64,000 nt of DNA from Anaerolineales bacterium (GCA_019187665.1 JABARH010000028.1:1-64000), one strand, 5' to 3'; positions 33,911 through 41,745 are shown, counted from the first letter of the stretch. Notes: generated by a model not told the origin, from the letters alone. Translations and numbers: made by a program.

Positions 33911-34853
33911 AAAACGTGGAGCGGGGGATGAACATGGTGGTCAGCGATTCCTCCTGGCGCGGATCCAGTTCGTCCTTCAGCAGTTTTGCACCCATCTCTT
34001 CGCCATACTTCAACAAGAGCGGAATCTTGCGGACATCATCCACGCTGACAGGCTCTCGCAATTCCACCTGAATGCGGCGGAAATCCATTTCGGGGAAGAG
34101 GTTGCTCACGAGTCGCACTTGCTGGTCGCTGGCGTCCTGAGCGCGATTCTCGAAGATGCGCGGCAGCCAGTCCAGCACGGTGAAGCGGTCGGGTTCGCCG
34201 TGCTGGATGCGCTCCGGCAGATGTCCGGTTCCGAGGCTGATGAGCGTGGTTTCTTTCGGATCCCAGTTGAGATAGCGCGTGATCTCATAGGCCGCCAGAA
34301 AGCACGGGTTATTGTACGCGCCTACGCCCCCGTCTGTGAATTGACCGTCGAAGACAGGAAAGTAAGTCGGTGCGGCGGAAGAGGCAAGCACCGCCTGTAG
34401 AATGCTCCAGTCGCGATACTCCGGTTTCCATGATTTGATGAAGCGTGTGCGGTCTGCCAGAAGATCGTATGTGGTTGTCAGCAGCGCTGTGGGTGGGTCT
34501 GAGCGCCACAGGTCGCCGAGAGTCTTGCCCTCCACCAGCGCGCCGAATTTTCGGACGAGCGGCTGGCGCGAATAACGATAGCCGCGCAGCAACCAGGCCC
34601 AGGTCATGATGGAACGCTTGAAAAGATGCGGGCCGAGATCAAGATACAATTCCAGCAGCGACCGCCCTTCCTGACCGCTTGCGATTCCCGCGGCCAGAAT
34701 GGCCCCGGTCGAGGTCCCGGCGCATAGGCGGAAAAGCTGATGCGCCGGCTGGCCCAACTCCTCCTCGAGCATGACCAACGCTTTCGCCGCGATAATGCCG
34801 CGCAGGCCTCCCCCGTCTACGGCAATGGCAACATTTTTTCGAAACGGTTTCAT
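33900..34853 (-). CDS. Patatin-like phospholipase
   Basis: 317 aa from the ATG at 34853, which follows AGGAG. The oxyanion-hole motif DGGGLRG (residues 13-19), the nucleophile elbow CAGTSTG with Ser48, and the catalytic Asp in FTDGGVGAYNNP are intact. Such enzymes hydrolyse acyl groups of membrane lipids with a Ser-Asp dyad. There is no signal peptide, so it is probably cytoplasmic or peripheral to the membrane. It is convergent with queA and divergent from the UDG gene. Confidence 0.9.
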   Translation of the reverse strand: MKPFRKNVAIAVDGGGLRGIIAAKALVMLEEELGQPAHQLFRLCAGTSTGAILAAGIASGQEGRSLLELYLDLGPHLFKRSIMTWAWLLRGYRYSRQPLVRKFGALVEGKTLGDLWRSDPPTALLTTTYDLLADRTRFIKSWKPEYRDWSILQAVLASSAAPTYFPVFDGQFTDGGVGAYNNPCFLAAYEITRYLNWDPKETTLISLGTGHLPERIQHGEPDRFTVLDWLPRIFENRAQDASDQQVRLVSNLFPEMDFRRIQVELREPVSVDDVRKIPLLLKYGEEMGAKLLKDELDPRQEESLTTMFIPRSTFSTE

Positions 34854-34867
34854 GCCCGCGCTCCTGT

Positions 34868-34873
34868 TAGAAT
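34868..34873 (+). promoter_or_regulatory. Candidate -10 box for a leaderless UDG mRNA
   Basis: TAGAAT is followed by 6 nt and the ATG at 34880. No Shine-Dalgarno sequence precedes this ATG on the plus strand; the AGGAG nearby belongs to the divergent patatin gene. Confidence 0.45.
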
Positions 34874-34879
34874 TAGCAT

Positions 34880-35548
34880 ATGACTCTTGACCGGTTGAAT
34901 ACGCAGATTATAGCCTGTCGCGTCTGCCCCCGCCTCGTTGCGTGGCGCGAACAGGTCGCGTGCGAAAAACGCAAAGCATATCGCGATCAGGAATATTGGG
35001 GCAGACCCGTGCCGGGCTTTGGCGACGCGAACGCGCGCATCCTTGTGGTGGGCCTCGCCCCCGGCGCGCACGGTTCGAACCGCACGGGGCGCGCCTTCAC
35101 CGGCGACGCGTCGGGCGGGTTTTTGTACCCGGCGTTGCACAAGGCCGGGTTTGCGAATCAGGCTGAGGCGGCGTCGAGAAGCGACGGTCTTCGTCTCAAA
35201 GGGTTATACATCACCGCTGTCGCGCGCTGCGCTCCGCCAGATAACAAGCCGAGTCTCGAAGAATTGAATACCTGCCAGCCGTATCTCGAACGTGAATTGG
35301 AAATTATCAAGCCGAAGGTGATCGTTTGTCTTGGGCGTATCGCGTTCGAGAGAATTTTGAAAATCTATTCGATCCGCAATTCGGAATGGAAATTTTCTCA
35401 TGGCGCAGTATACGAACTGATGACTGATCACTGGTTACTTTGTTCTTATCATCCCAGCCAGCAAAACACATTGACGGGCAGGTTGACCGTAAAAATGTTT
35501 GACGATATTTGGAAGAAAGCGAAACAACTTTTGGATGAGAACTCTTAA
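34880..35548 (+). CDS. Uracil-DNA glycosylase family 5 (UDGb-like)
   Basis: 222 aa. The active-site motif GLAPGAHGSNRTGRAFTGD (near residues 57-75) is the hallmark of family 5 (Thermus UDGb type), and the second motif is SYHPSQQNTLTGRLT. Cysteines in IACRVCPR near residue 12, with RCAP and later Cys, can bind the 4Fe-4S cluster. The enzyme removes uracil, and often other deaminated bases, from DNA. It overlaps the next gene by 14 bp and shares an operon with it. Confidence 0.92.
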   Translation: MTLDRLNTQIIACRVCPRLVAWREQVACEKRKAYRDQEYWGRPVPGFGDANARILVVGLAPGAHGSNRTGRAFTGDASGGFLYPALHKAGFANQAEAASRSDGLRLKGLYITAVARCAPPDNKPSLEELNTCQPYLERELEIIKPKVIVCLGRIAFERILKIYSIRNSEWKFSHGAVYELMTDHWLLCSYHPSQQNTLTGRLTVKMFDDIWKKAKQLLDENS

Positions 35549-36272
35549 ACGCGCCATTCCTGGATTTGTATTTGTTATCGTTGTTTCGGCATTGAGCTTC
35601 ATCCTGTGGGCGAACGACGCGGCGCAACCAACCGAAGCCGCTTTGCAATCTTTGAACTCCGATGTGCAAGTGACAGTGACCCAGCGCGCAGATTCGATCA
35701 TCTTTGAACCCGCCGCCCGGCAAGCCTCGACGGGATTCGTTTTCTATCCCGGCGGCCGCGTGGATGTCCGCGCGTACGCGCCGGCGCTGCGCCGGATCGC
35801 CGCGCAGGGCTATTGGGTCGTGGCGTTGAACGTGAAATTGAATCTGGCGCTCTTCGATGTGGAAGCGGCGGATCGCGTCATCGCCGAATATCCGCAGATC
35901 GAATATTGGGCCGTTGGTGGTCATTCCTTCGGCGGGGTGGCGGCTTTCAGTTTTGCAGCGAAACATCCAGGGCGCGTCAACGGCCTGATCCTCTGGGCAT
36001 CCTATCCTGCCAATGATTTGCTCAAACAGTCCAGCCTGCGCGTGCTGTCCATTTATGGCACGTTGGATATGACTGGCGCGGACACATTTGCTGAAAAAAA
36101 CGCGCTCCTGCCTCCCGGTGCGCAAATCGTCGTTATCGAGGGTGGTAATCACGCCCAATTCGGCGACTACGGCCCCCAGCCCGGCGACCCTGCCGCGACC
36201 ATCTCGCACGCTGACCAGCAGGAGCAAGTCGTTCAGGCGGTGGTTCAGTTCCTCGCCTCGTTGTCGCAATGA
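35535..36272 (+). CDS. Membrane-anchored alpha/beta hydrolase
   Basis: 245 aa from the ATG at 35535. One membrane helix at residues 8-28 is followed by an alpha/beta-hydrolase domain. The nucleophile elbow VGGHSFGGVAAF (Ser near 130), IYGTLDMTGADTF for the acid, and EGGNHAQFGDYG for the His are visible, so the triad is complete. The group includes lipase-like and dienelactone-hydrolase-like enzymes; the substrate is unknown. It would face the outside of the cell. A hairpin follows at 36292. Confidence 0.85.
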   Translation: MRTLKRAIPGFVFVIVVSALSFILWANDAAQPTEAALQSLNSDVQVTVTQRADSIIFEPAARQASTGFVFYPGGRVDVRAYAPALRRIAAQGYWVVALNVKLNLALFDVEAADRVIAEYPQIEYWAVGGHSFGGVAAFSFAAKHPGRVNGLILWASYPANDLLKQSSLRVLSIYGTLDMTGADTFAEKNALLPPGAQIVVIEGGNHAQFGDYGPQPGDPAATISHADQQEQVVQAVVQFLASLSQ

Positions 36273-36291
36273 TCGCCGCTTACTACGTGTG

Positions 36292-36312
36292 ACAGGATCT
36301 ATCTTATCCTGT
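36292..36312 (+). terminator. Hairpin after the hydrolase gene
   Basis: ACAGGAT-CTATCTT-ATCCTGT is a perfect 7-bp stem with a 7-nt loop, followed by TTCTCC. It lies 20 bp after the stop of the hydrolase and 25 bp before the redoxin start. The stem is weak and the T run is short, so termination may be partial. Confidence 0.45.
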
Positions 36313-36337
36313 TTCTCCTGTCCTCGACGAATCCAAT

Positions 36338-36814
36338 ATGTCACGCCTGCTCACCCCCGGCGAATCCGCCCCCGACTTTGACATGGACGACCTCCACGGC
36401 CGCCGCCTCCGCCTCTCTGCCTTGCGCGGTCAGACGGTTCTACTTTACTTCCTGCGCGGCTTTCTGTGACCCTATTGCCGCGCGTCGTTGGCGCGCCTCC
36501 GCGACGGATATGCAGAGTTCGCGCAGCGCGGCGCAATCATCCTTGCCGTTGGTCCGAACACAGCAGCCTCCTTCCAGAAATACTGGAGTGCAGAAAAGAT
36601 TCCCTGCATCGGCATCCCCGACCCCGAACATCGCATCGCGGCTCTATATCACCAGGAGGTCAGCCTCTTCAGCCTTGGCCGCCTGCCGCTGATGTGCATC
36701 GTGGACCGCGCAGGCCGCATTCGCTTTGCCCATTACGGTGTCTCGATGGCCGATATTCCTGACAACGAAACCCTGCTTAACGTAATAGACCAACTCGCTG
36801 ACTCATCCAACTGA
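36338..36814 (+). CDS. Redoxin/AhpC-TSA-like protein, likely selenoprotein with Sec-Pro-Tyr-Cys
   Basis: 158 residues, continuous from the ATG at 36338 if the TGA at 36467-36469 is read as selenocysteine. The N-terminal SRLLTPGESAPDFDMDDLHG is typical of peroxiredoxin-like proteins. The active-site segment LLYFLRGFL is followed by TGA-CCC-TAT-TGC-CGC, that is Sec-Pro-Tyr-Cys-Arg, where homologues have Cys-Pro-Tyr-Cys-Arg. The frame then continues with ARLRDGYAEFAQRGA and a good C-terminal thioredoxin fold (PLMCIVDRAGRIRFAHYG). Such proteins reduce peroxides or disulfides. The coding quality on both sides of the TGA and the exact place at the resolving pair argue against a pseudogene. Confidence 0.8.
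36480..36496 (+). promoter_or_regulatory. Candidate SECIS hairpin of the redoxin gene
   Basis: GCGCG-TCGTTGG-CGCGC starts 11 nt after the TGA, and the loop starts 16 nt after it. A competing fold uses CGTCG/CGACG with a larger loop. Both fit a bacterial SECIS only loosely, and the loop differs from the GGTCC seen in the two methyltransferases. Confidence 0.45.
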
Positions 36815-36857
36815 TAACTGATAACTGATAACTGATAACTGATAACTGATAACTGAT
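36811..36857. repeat. Heptamer tandem repeat joining a stop codon to a start codon
   Basis: CTGATAA is repeated six times with a partial seventh copy. The first copy supplies the TGA stop of the redoxin gene (36812-36814), and the last partial copy supplies the ATG of the next gene (36856). Each unit contains TGA and TAA, so the array carries stops in all three frames. Confidence 0.9.
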
Positions 36858-37905
36858 GGCCGACTCCAAACCCGGACGGATTGCCTTCCTCGGCTCCGGC
36901 GAGACCTCCCTCGCGGGCGGGCGCATCTTTGAGACTCTCGCCCGCCTTATTCCAGCCCCACTGCGGGTGGCTGTTCTCGAAACGCCCGCCGGCTTCGAAC
37001 CGAACTCTGCCGGCGTCGCAAATCGCGTCGCCGGCTTTTTGCAGACGCGCCTGCAAAACTACAATCCCATCCTGGATGTGATCCCCGCGCGTAAACGCGG
37101 CACTGCCTTCAGCCCCGACGACCCTGAAATCCTTAAGCCTCTTCTGCGGGCCAACCTGATCTTCATGGGGCCGGGCAGTCCCACCTATGCTGTTCGCCAA
37201 CTGAAAGGTAGCCTCGCCTGGGATTTGATCCGCGCGCGCCACCGTCTCGGCGCGACGCTGGTCTTTGCTTCCGCCGCGACCATCTCTGCCGGCGCGCATG
37301 TCCTGCCGGTCTATGAAATTTACAAAGCGGGACAGGAGGTCCATCAATTGCCCGGTCTCGACCTCTTTGCCGATTTTGAATTGCCGCTTTCGTTTGTCCC
37401 GCATTGGAATAACACGGATGGCGGTGAAGATTTGGACACCAGCCGCTGTTTCATCGGCATGGAGCGGTTTCAGCAGTGGTGCGATCTGCTTCCGCCCGGC
37501 CACACACTGATTGGGCTGGATGAACACACCGGCTTGATTCTGGATTTTAAGAAAGAGGCATGCACTGTGAGCGGGGCCGGTTCCGTCTCGCTCGCGCGTG
37601 AATGCAATCCTGAGACCTACGCTTCAGGAAAAATATTTCCTCTGGCCGATTTGGGAAACATCCAATTTCCAGACCCGATTGAGCAGGGTATTCCTGAGAC
37701 AGTCTGGGGCATGATTCAGAATGCGCCTGCGCTCCTCGAAGAGCGTGGACCGGACAGCGACATCCTGTCTTTGGTGGAGCGGCGTCAATCGGCGCGCGCA
37801 TCGAAGAACTGGCCGGAGGCGGACCGCCTGCGCGACGAGCTTGCCGCGCGCGGATGGCTGGTCACGGACGCGCCCGCAGGTCCCGTGTTGACGCGGCTTC
37901 CTTAA
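36856..37905 (+). CDS. Type 1 glutamine amidotransferase/S51-like protein with CysS-like tail
   Basis: 349 aa. Residues 5-215 look like the class I glutamine amidotransferase-like fold of peptidase family S51: RIAFLGSGETSLAGG, FMGPGSPTYAVRQL, and ASAATISAGAHVLPVYEIYKAG at the nucleophile turn. The last 50 residues (ARASKNWPEADRLRDELAARGW) resemble the C-terminal helical end of cysteinyl-tRNA synthetases; the synthetase catalytic core is absent, so a CysS annotation would be wrong. Activity is unknown. The start codon lies inside a heptamer repeat and has no ribosome site, so translation may depend on the redoxin gene in front. Confidence 0.75.
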   Translation: MADSKPGRIAFLGSGETSLAGGRIFETLARLIPAPLRVAVLETPAGFEPNSAGVANRVAGFLQTRLQNYNPILDVIPARKRGTAFSPDDPEILKPLLRANLIFMGPGSPTYAVRQLKGSLAWDLIRARHRLGATLVFASAATISAGAHVLPVYEIYKAGQEVHQLPGLDLFADFELPLSFVPHWNNTDGGEDLDTSRCFIGMERFQQWCDLLPPGHTLIGLDEHTGLILDFKKEACTVSGAGSVSLARECNPETYASGKIFPLADLGNIQFPDPIEQGIPETVWGMIQNAPALLEERGPDSDILSLVERRQSARASKNWPEADRLRDELAARGWLVTDAPAGPVLTRLP

Positions 37906-38028
37906 ATATTTCTTTAAGATTCAGCGCGGCTCAACTACGATCGCACGCCCATCATTTTGAACGCGCATTTTCTCTTGGATCGAAGATCTTAAAATTTTTA
38001 TGCCGGTGAATTATTAAGGTGAAAACTC

Positions 38029-38056
38029 TTGCATTGTATTTGGATTGTAGTATAAA
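38029..38056 (+). promoter_or_regulatory. Promoter of the ATP-grasp/GNAT pair
   Basis: TTGCAT (38029-38034), a 16-bp spacer and TATAAA (38051-38056). A leader of about 40 nt with AAAGGAGA before the ATG at 38103 follows. The rest of the 197-bp gap is AT-rich and shows nothing else. Confidence 0.6.
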
Positions 38057-38102
38057 TTGAAATCAAGAATCGAAATACCAAAAGGAGATTTGTTTTACAA
38101 CA

Positions 38103-39122
38103 ATGGACGCTGATGAATCACTGATTGCGTTGATCTACAATCAGGAGGATGAACTTACAAAAGGCGAATCACAGGATCTGATCGCCATGCAATACACCAT
38201 CAAGACGGCCACCTATGTATATGATGCGCTTTGTCGTCTGGGATACCAGACCGTGATGGTTCCGGTTAAAAATAACCTGCAGGAATTTGCGCGCGAACTG
38301 GGGCAGTATTCGCCGCATAACACCTTTGTCTTTAACATTTGCGACGGCTTTGCAGGGGACAACTTCAGCGCGTCGCTGATCCCGCAACTGCTCAACGATC
38401 TCGGATACAAGCACACCGGTTCCACCGCGCGGGCGGTCCGCCTTTGCACCGACAAGGCGCGCTCCAAGCAACGCCTTGTTAAAGAGGGCGTGCCGACTCC
38501 AGCCTACCAGGTTTTCAAGAAACCGGCGCGCAGTGTGAAGACGCCTTTGCCGGCCATTGTCAAGCCGGTGCACGAAGACGCCAGTATTGGCATTGACGAG
38601 AAGGCGGTGGTTACTTCTGCCATGGAATTGATCGAACGTGTGGACTATGTGGTCAGCGAATATGACCAGCCTGCCCTGGTGGAGGAATTCATCACCGGGC
38701 GCGAGTTCGCCGTCTCGATGTGGGGTAACGGCACAATGGATGTGATGCCGATCGCTGAACATGATTTCTCCGCCACCAGCGACCCGCTCAAATCCTTCCT
38801 CACCTACGAATCGAAATGGGTCGAAGACTCATTCTCCTACAATGAATTCAAAGTGGTCTGCCCCGCCACGCTCACGCCGGAAGAAGAAGAGAAGGTAAAG
38901 GAAGTGGCGATCGGAGCCTTCCGCGCCATGGGACTGCGCGACTTCGGGCGCGTGGACATCCGCTATCGCGACGGCGTCCCGTATGTGATTGACATCAACG
39001 AGATCCCCGACCTCTCGCCGGATGCGGGGTTCGCCCGCGCCTCCGAGACGGCGGGCTACTCCTACGACCAGATGGTGGACCGCATCCTCACGTTAGCCAT
39101 GCACCGCGAAGGCTGGCGATGA
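38103..39122 (+). CDS. D-alanine-D-alanine ligase-like ATP-grasp protein
   Basis: 339 aa with ribosome site AAAGGAGA. The three ATP-grasp regions are visible: the N-terminal lobe with FNICDGFAGDNFSASLIPQL, the ATP-binding lysine in AIVKPVHEDASIGID, the specificity segment EEFITGREFAVSM, and the metal site DFGRVDIRYRDGVPYVIDINEIPDLSPDAG. It is a relative of D-Ala-D-Ala ligase but lacks a mur or van neighbourhood, and its acyl donor and acceptor may differ. It overlaps the GNAT gene by 4 bp (ATGA), so the two act together: one ligates, the other may acetylate the product or protect from it. Confidence 0.88.
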   Translation: MDADESLIALIYNQEDELTKGESQDLIAMQYTIKTATYVYDALCRLGYQTVMVPVKNNLQEFARELGQYSPHNTFVFNICDGFAGDNFSASLIPQLLNDLGYKHTGSTARAVRLCTDKARSKQRLVKEGVPTPAYQVFKKPARSVKTPLPAIVKPVHEDASIGIDEKAVVTSAMELIERVDYVVSEYDQPALVEEFITGREFAVSMWGNGTMDVMPIAEHDFSATSDPLKSFLTYESKWVEDSFSYNEFKVVCPATLTPEEEEKVKEVAIGAFRAMGLRDFGRVDIRYRDGVPYVIDINEIPDLSPDAGFARASETAGYSYDQMVDRILTLAMHREGWR

Positions 39123-39568
39123 AAATTGAGATGGCAAAACCAGAAGACCGCCAGGGCATCCTGGCGGTCACTGCGAATATAGATATTTTCACCGATGAAG
39201 AGAAGGATACCGTCCGCGAGTTGTGGGATGACGGAGATTACGATTTTCTTGTGGCGCATCACAACGGGCAAGTGATCGGGTACACCTGCTTCGGCGAGCG
39301 CGCCCTCACGGAGGGATCATACGATCTCTACTGGATCGCCGTGGACCCGTCTGCGCGCAGGCTGGGGGCAGGCAAAGCCCTGATGCGCGCGACCGAGTCC
39401 GAGGTCAAGAAAAGAAGCGGACGTTTGATCATTGTGGAAACCTCCGGCATGGAAAAATACGAATCCACGCGGGCGTTCTATCTGGGAGTCGGCTATCAAC
39501 AGGAAGCGGTCATCCGCGATTTCTATAAACCCGGCGACGATTTGGTGATCTACACAGTGCATTTGTAA
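39119..39568 (+). CDS. GNAT-family N-acetyltransferase
   Basis: 149 aa. The acetyl-CoA-binding motif A is WIAVDPSARRLGAGKALM (residues 78-95), followed by RLIIVETSG and FYLGVGYQQEAVIRDFYKPGDD. It is close in type to GNATs that act on amines or amino acids. Translationally coupled (ATGA) to the ATP-grasp ligase. Confidence 0.9.
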   Translation: MKIEMAKPEDRQGILAVTANIDIFTDEEKDTVRELWDDGDYDFLVAHHNGQVIGYTCFGERALTEGSYDLYWIAVDPSARRLGAGKALMRATESEVKKRSGRLIIVETSGMEKYESTRAFYLGVGYQQEAVIRDFYKPGDDLVIYTVHL

Positions 39569-39579
39569 CGCAAATTGCT

Positions 39580-39619
39580 TGTGTACCTGTGTACTTGTTT
39601 ACCTGTGTACCTGTTTACA
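39580..39619. repeat. Octanucleotide array between convergent genes
   Basis: Units GTGTACCT, GTGTACTT, GTTTACCT, GTGTACCT and GTTTACAC form one arm of the array type found at 5979 and 29433. Its right end contains the TAA stop of the GyrI-like gene on the other strand. Confidence 0.8.
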
Positions 39620-40259
39620 CTCTTTCCACCGGATGCCTCAACACCGTCTTCAATTTAGACGCGTCAGATTTGCGCGGATCGCCGAGATAGATCTCGTGAT
39701 GTTTTCCGTTTGGACCGACGCGGTCGCGGTAGCCTTGTTCCGCGATGAAGGCGCGCATTGTTTCGATGGTGGCGGGTTCAGTGGCGTACGGTCCGACGTG
39801 CATCATTTGAACGCACCTGCCCTCGGCGAAATGTTCGAGACGCAATTTGGAAAGCGCAGGCGAGTCGCCTTTCTTTTTACGGACTTGTCCCAACCCCTCC
39901 GCAAAAATATCTGCTGTGACCACATCCGGTTGCAGGATCATCAACGTGTAATCCCAATTGTCTTTCACGGCGATGTCGAACTTGCCGTCGGTCACTCCCC
40001 ACAACCCCTCCAGATACATCACGGGATAATCAACGGCGTTCGTTTTGCGTTTCTTCAACATGAATTTTAACGTGTACGAAATTGCATACAATGCCTGTGT
40101 TGCCTCTGCGAACGATGGCGATCTGCCTGGCTCGCTCCCTTTTTCGATCCTGCCGTCAATCATCGCAAATTGAAATTTCGGAACGTCAATCAAGACCGGC
40201 TTTTTTGCGGACGGTAGATAAAACTCTTTCAATTGTTTTTTTAAATCAAACGTTTTCAT
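39615..40259 (-). CDS. GyrI-like small-molecule-binding domain protein
   Basis: 214 aa. The N-terminal KTFDLKKQLKEFYLPSAKKP and KFQFAMIDGRIEKGS, then YPVMYLEGLWG and the C-terminal CVQMMHVGPYATEPATIE with HEIYLGDPRK are typical of stand-alone GyrI-like (SHS2-fold) proteins. Relatives bind drugs or hydrolyse cyclopropanoid toxins; the exact role is unknown. It probably has its own promoter, as dinB starts 1.2 kb upstream and the gap is only 33 bp. Confidence 0.85.
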   Translation of the reverse strand: MKTFDLKKQLKEFYLPSAKKPVLIDVPKFQFAMIDGRIEKGSEPGRSPSFAEATQALYAISYTLKFMLKKRKTNAVDYPVMYLEGLWGVTDGKFDIAVKDNWDYTLMILQPDVVTADIFAEGLGQVRKKKGDSPALSKLRLEHFAEGRCVQMMHVGPYATEPATIETMRAFIAEQGYRDRVGPNGKHHEIYLGDPRKSDASKLKTVLRHPVERV

Positions 40260-40292
40260 ACTGCACCTCGTAACGCGAGATACTATCTCGCA

Positions 40293-41456
40293 TTACCGTG
40301 TTCCTTTGTGAATTGTATCCGATCCGTATTTCTCCTGCAATGCATCCACTGCCTCTTGCAATTTGCGCGACTTCTCCCCGCCGTCGTCCCACAGCGAAAG
40401 TTGACGGACCGGCGCGCCGAGACTGCTGACCCCGACTCCGATCAGCCGCACTGCCTGCCCGCTTCGCCTCACAGACTTGAGCAGGGCGGAGGCGGTGGAC
40501 GCAATTTCCTGCTCTTGATCTGTCGGTTGCGCGAGCGTCGCCTGGCGCGTGAGAGTGGTGAAATCGGGCCAGCGCAATTTCAACTTGACCGTTTTTCCCG
40601 CCAGGTCAGTTTTGCGTAGTTGCCGCGCCACCTCGGCGGACATCTCGCGCAGAGTTTTTTCCAGCGACTGGTCATCGCTCACATCGCGCGAAAACGTGAT
40701 CTCCTGGCTGATGGATTTTGTTTCGCGCTCGGTCACGATGGGACGATCGTCCATCCCGTTCGCGTGCCTCCATAGGTCGCGCCCATTTTCGCCGAAGCGT
40801 GTGACCAGGTCTGATTCGGGGCGGCGTGCGATGTCGCCGATGGTGTGGATGCCTACTTCGTTTAACCGCGCCATCGTTTTTGGACCGACGCCCCAGAGCA
40901 TATCCGCAGGCAGGGGCGCGAGGAAAGCCGCCTCTTCGCCCGGCGGGACGATGGTTAACGCAAAGGGAGGTTGTCCCTTTTCCGCGGCTTTCTTCCCGAC
41001 CTCCGTTGCGATCTTCGCTGTGAGTTTGTTCGCGGCGATTCCGATCGAGGAGGACAAACCCAGATCGTCGCGGATGCCCGCTTGAAGTTGGCGCGCGACG
41101 CGCTCGATGGGATCGCGCAGGTCCGAGAGGTCGAGGAATGCTTCGTCAATGGAGATCTGTTCGACGAGGGGAGTCAGGTCGCGTAAAGTTGTCATTACTT
41201 TTTCCGACATTTCCCGGTAGGCGCGATGGCGGCCGGAGACGACGATCAATTCAGGACACAGGCGCAATGCGCGCGACATGGGCATGGCGCTTCGCACACC
41301 GAAAGCCCGCGCCGCGTACGAACAGGAAGCGACCACCCCGCGCTCGCCGGGTTGACCGCCGACGGCGAATGCCTTGCCGCGCAGAGTCGGATCGCGCGTC
41401 TCTTCGACGGCGCAGAAGAAGGCATCCAGATCGAGGTGCAGAATGGAGCGGGGCAT
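40293..41456 (-). CDS. dinB: DNA polymerase IV (Y family)
   Basis: 387 aa from the ATG at 41456. The ATG at 41465 overlaps the TATAAT box, so the shorter start fits better. The catalytic motifs ILHLDLDAFFCAVEE and SIDEAFLDLSDL, the helix-hairpin-helix MLWGVGPKTMARLNEVGI, and a little-finger domain are present. It copies past damaged bases without proofreading. There is no visible LexA-type operator. GyrI-like follows on the same strand after 33 bp. Confidence 0.95.
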   Translation of the reverse strand: MPRSILHLDLDAFFCAVEETRDPTLRGKAFAVGGQPGERGVVASCSYAARAFGVRSAMPMSRALRLCPELIVVSGRHRAYREMSEKVMTTLRDLTPLVEQISIDEAFLDLSDLRDPIERVARQLQAGIRDDLGLSSSIGIAANKLTAKIATEVGKKAAEKGQPPFALTIVPPGEEAAFLAPLPADMLWGVGPKTMARLNEVGIHTIGDIARRPESDLVTRFGENGRDLWRHANGMDDRPIVTERETKSISQEITFSRDVSDDQSLEKTLREMSAEVARQLRKTDLAGKTVKLKLRWPDFTTLTRQATLAQPTDQEQEIASTASALLKSVRRSGQAVRLIGVGVSSLGAPVRQLSLWDDGGEKSRKLQEAVDALQEKYGSDTIHKGTR

Positions 41457-41463
41457 GGCTTTC

Positions 41464-41469
41464 ATTATA
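41464..41469 (-). promoter_or_regulatory. -10 box of a leaderless dinB promoter
   Basis: The minus strand reads TATAAT, then 7 nt, then the ATG at 41456, exactly as in front of the ROK kinase gene. Confidence 0.55.
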
Positions 41470-41506
41470 GAAGGTTTTTGGGATGCGCGCTTTGCTTGAA
41501 TCCTTC

Positions 41507-41608
41507 AGAGAGTGTTTTGAAATTCTCATTTTGGACACGGATCGCGCGGATTTCACGGAAAAATCCGTGTCCGAAAAGAATGAAAACATGATTTAAGAAA
41601 CACTCTCT
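41507..41608. repeat. MITE-like palindromic element with AGAGAGTGTTT ends
   Basis: AGAGAGTGTTT (41507-41517) and AAACACTCTCT (41598-41608) are perfect inverted ends. Inside, GGACACGGAT and ATCCGTGTCC pair. No flanking duplication or gene is seen. The remaining bases up to 41745 contain the GGAGG site of the next gene. Confidence 0.75.
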
Positions 41609-41745
41609 AAAAAGGACAGCCCGTCCAGACCTTGCATTTTTGAAATGTTATTAACATGACCGAAAATCATGCGGGCTGTATGATGAAAGCGCGGGGTGAA
41701 ATACTCTGCAATTTTTTTGCCGCCCCGTGAGTGATTGGAGGAACG

